Source: Acidobacteriota bacterium
Lineage (GTDB): Bacteria > Acidobacteriota > Holophagae > Holophagales > Holophagaceae
Direction: 5' to 3'
Length of the DNA: 43,559 bases
NCBI GenBank assembly: GCA_021812805.1
Contig: JAKAMQ010000004.1
Location: 1-43,559, forward strand
A program made the translations under genes and the position numbers. Shown here piece by piece: positions 43,123 through 43,559 of the stretch; position 1 is the first letter of the stretch; every line of letters begins with the position of its first letter. The notes beneath the pieces were generated by a model. That model worked only from the letters and a program-made list of their open reading frames with translations, was not told the origin of the DNA and did no database searches.

Positions 43123-43559
43123 TCACTTCGTCAGAGAATAGCGGGTGGATGCGAGGTGGTAGCAGGGCCGCCAGACCAGGCGGTTGAAGGTGACCACCAG
43201 GCAGGACATGAGGATGACGCCGGCGGCGAGAAGGGGCAGATCGCGGTGGTAGGCCGCGGCGCTCACGGTGGAACCCAGGCCCCAGGTGGTGAGGACGTGG
43301 CCCTTGTAGTCCGCGTACTCGGCCACGATGCTGGCGTTCCAGGCGCCACCGGCGGCCGTCACCCAGCCCGTCACCAGGTAGGGGAAGATCGAGGGCAGGT
43401 AGAGGGCCTTCATGCGCTGCCAGCGGGACAGGTGGAAGCTCGTGGCGGCCTCGCGCAGATCGCCGGGGATGGCCATGGCCCCCGCGATGACGTTGAAGAG
43501 GATGTACCACTGGGTGCCGAGCAGCATGAGCAGGATGCAGCCGTAGTTCAGGCCCACGC
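43123..43559 (-). CDS. ABC transporter permease (5' part beyond window)
   Basis: The last 145 or so codons of a NitT/TauT-type inner-membrane permease; its start is off the right edge, and the Met at 43557 is internal. The coupling loop GDLREAATSFHLSRWQRMKALYLPSIFPYLVTG carries the EAA-motif that contacts the ATPase, and three hydrophobic helices remain (QWYILFNVIAGAMAI; PYLVTGWVTAAGGAW; LAAGVILMSCLVVTFNRLV). It ends three bases before the ATPase ATG, so the two are co-transcribed. Confidence 0.92.
   Translation of the reverse strand, partial: VGLNYGCILLMLLGTQWYILFNVIAGAMAIPGDLREAATSFHLSRWQRMKALYLPSIFPYLVTGWVTAAGGAWNASIVAEYADYKGHVLTTWGLGSTVSAAAYHRDLPLLAAGVILMSCLVVTFNRLVWRPCYHLASTRYSLTK

Overview
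This is a high-GC bacterial chromosome segment with dense genes, strong G/C third-position bias, good Shine-Dalgarno sites and many 4-base ATGA/GTGA overlaps. The mix of genes (c-di-GMP proteins, DUF2891, ArsD/ArsA/Acr3, an Nramp-like transporter paired with an MgtE-type soluble module, abundant dispersed palindromic repeats) suggests a Gram-negative soil or sediment bacterium, possibly Acidobacteriota/Holophagae such as Geothrix. That placement is inference; no rRNA gene is present to test it.

Bases 1-14319 are a metalloid and redox block read entirely on the minus strand. From right to left it holds: an ArsR with a C-terminal cysteine cluster, the arsenite carrier Acr3 and two arsenate reductases; a 41-residue membrane peptide; a second arsR with its own promoter and operator, arsD (with a carboxymuconolactone-decarboxylase-like domain inserted), arsA, a universal stress protein, two small Fe-S/Cys-rich redox proteins, an ArsP-type permease and a thioredoxin-like protein, ending at a strong hairpin; then a second unit of FmdE-like protein, ArsR, periplasmic thioredoxin, CcdA, exported rhodanese and an RND pump cut by the window edge.

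Bases 14766-20461 are a mobilisation module: radC, two small unknown genes, a VirD4/TraG coupling protein, a relaxase and a MobC-like accessory protein, chained by overlaps. A gene-free stretch upstream could hold oriT. The module stops against tRNA-Ser(CGA) at 20985-21074, a common integration target, so the ars block may be cargo of an integrated mobilisable element.

Bases 21126-37171 look like core genome: a DUF2891 protein, a GGDEF-hemerythrin protein, tadA, carA and carB with a terminator just before carA, an isochorismatase-like hydrolase, a CoA-binding protein, a P-loop kinase-like gene with an apparent frameshift, a FabD-like acyltransferase, a GAF/HD-GYP protein, a pilin-like protein, a short PBP4, a receiver-only response regulator and an EamA permease. 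Two families of palindromic intergenic repeats are scattered here, including tandem units of about 96-99 bp.

Bases 37172-41799 are the most interesting part: an outer-membrane porin, an Nramp-like transporter whose TM1 motif is DNDAGG instead of DPGN, a soluble protein with PRC-barrel, MgtE-N and CBS regions but no channel, and a 37-residue membrane peptide. The porin and the transporter are each preceded by a short leader ORF with an extended Shine-Dalgarno and the same layout (Met, seven residues, Glu-Pro-Pro-Ser). The codons for that motif can pair with the leader's own ribosome site and with the transporter's. This looks like peptide/RNA-controlled divalent-metal uptake, conceptually like the Mg-sensing MgtL leader. 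The window ends in a NitT/TauT-type ABC ATPase and permease (partial) on the minus strand.
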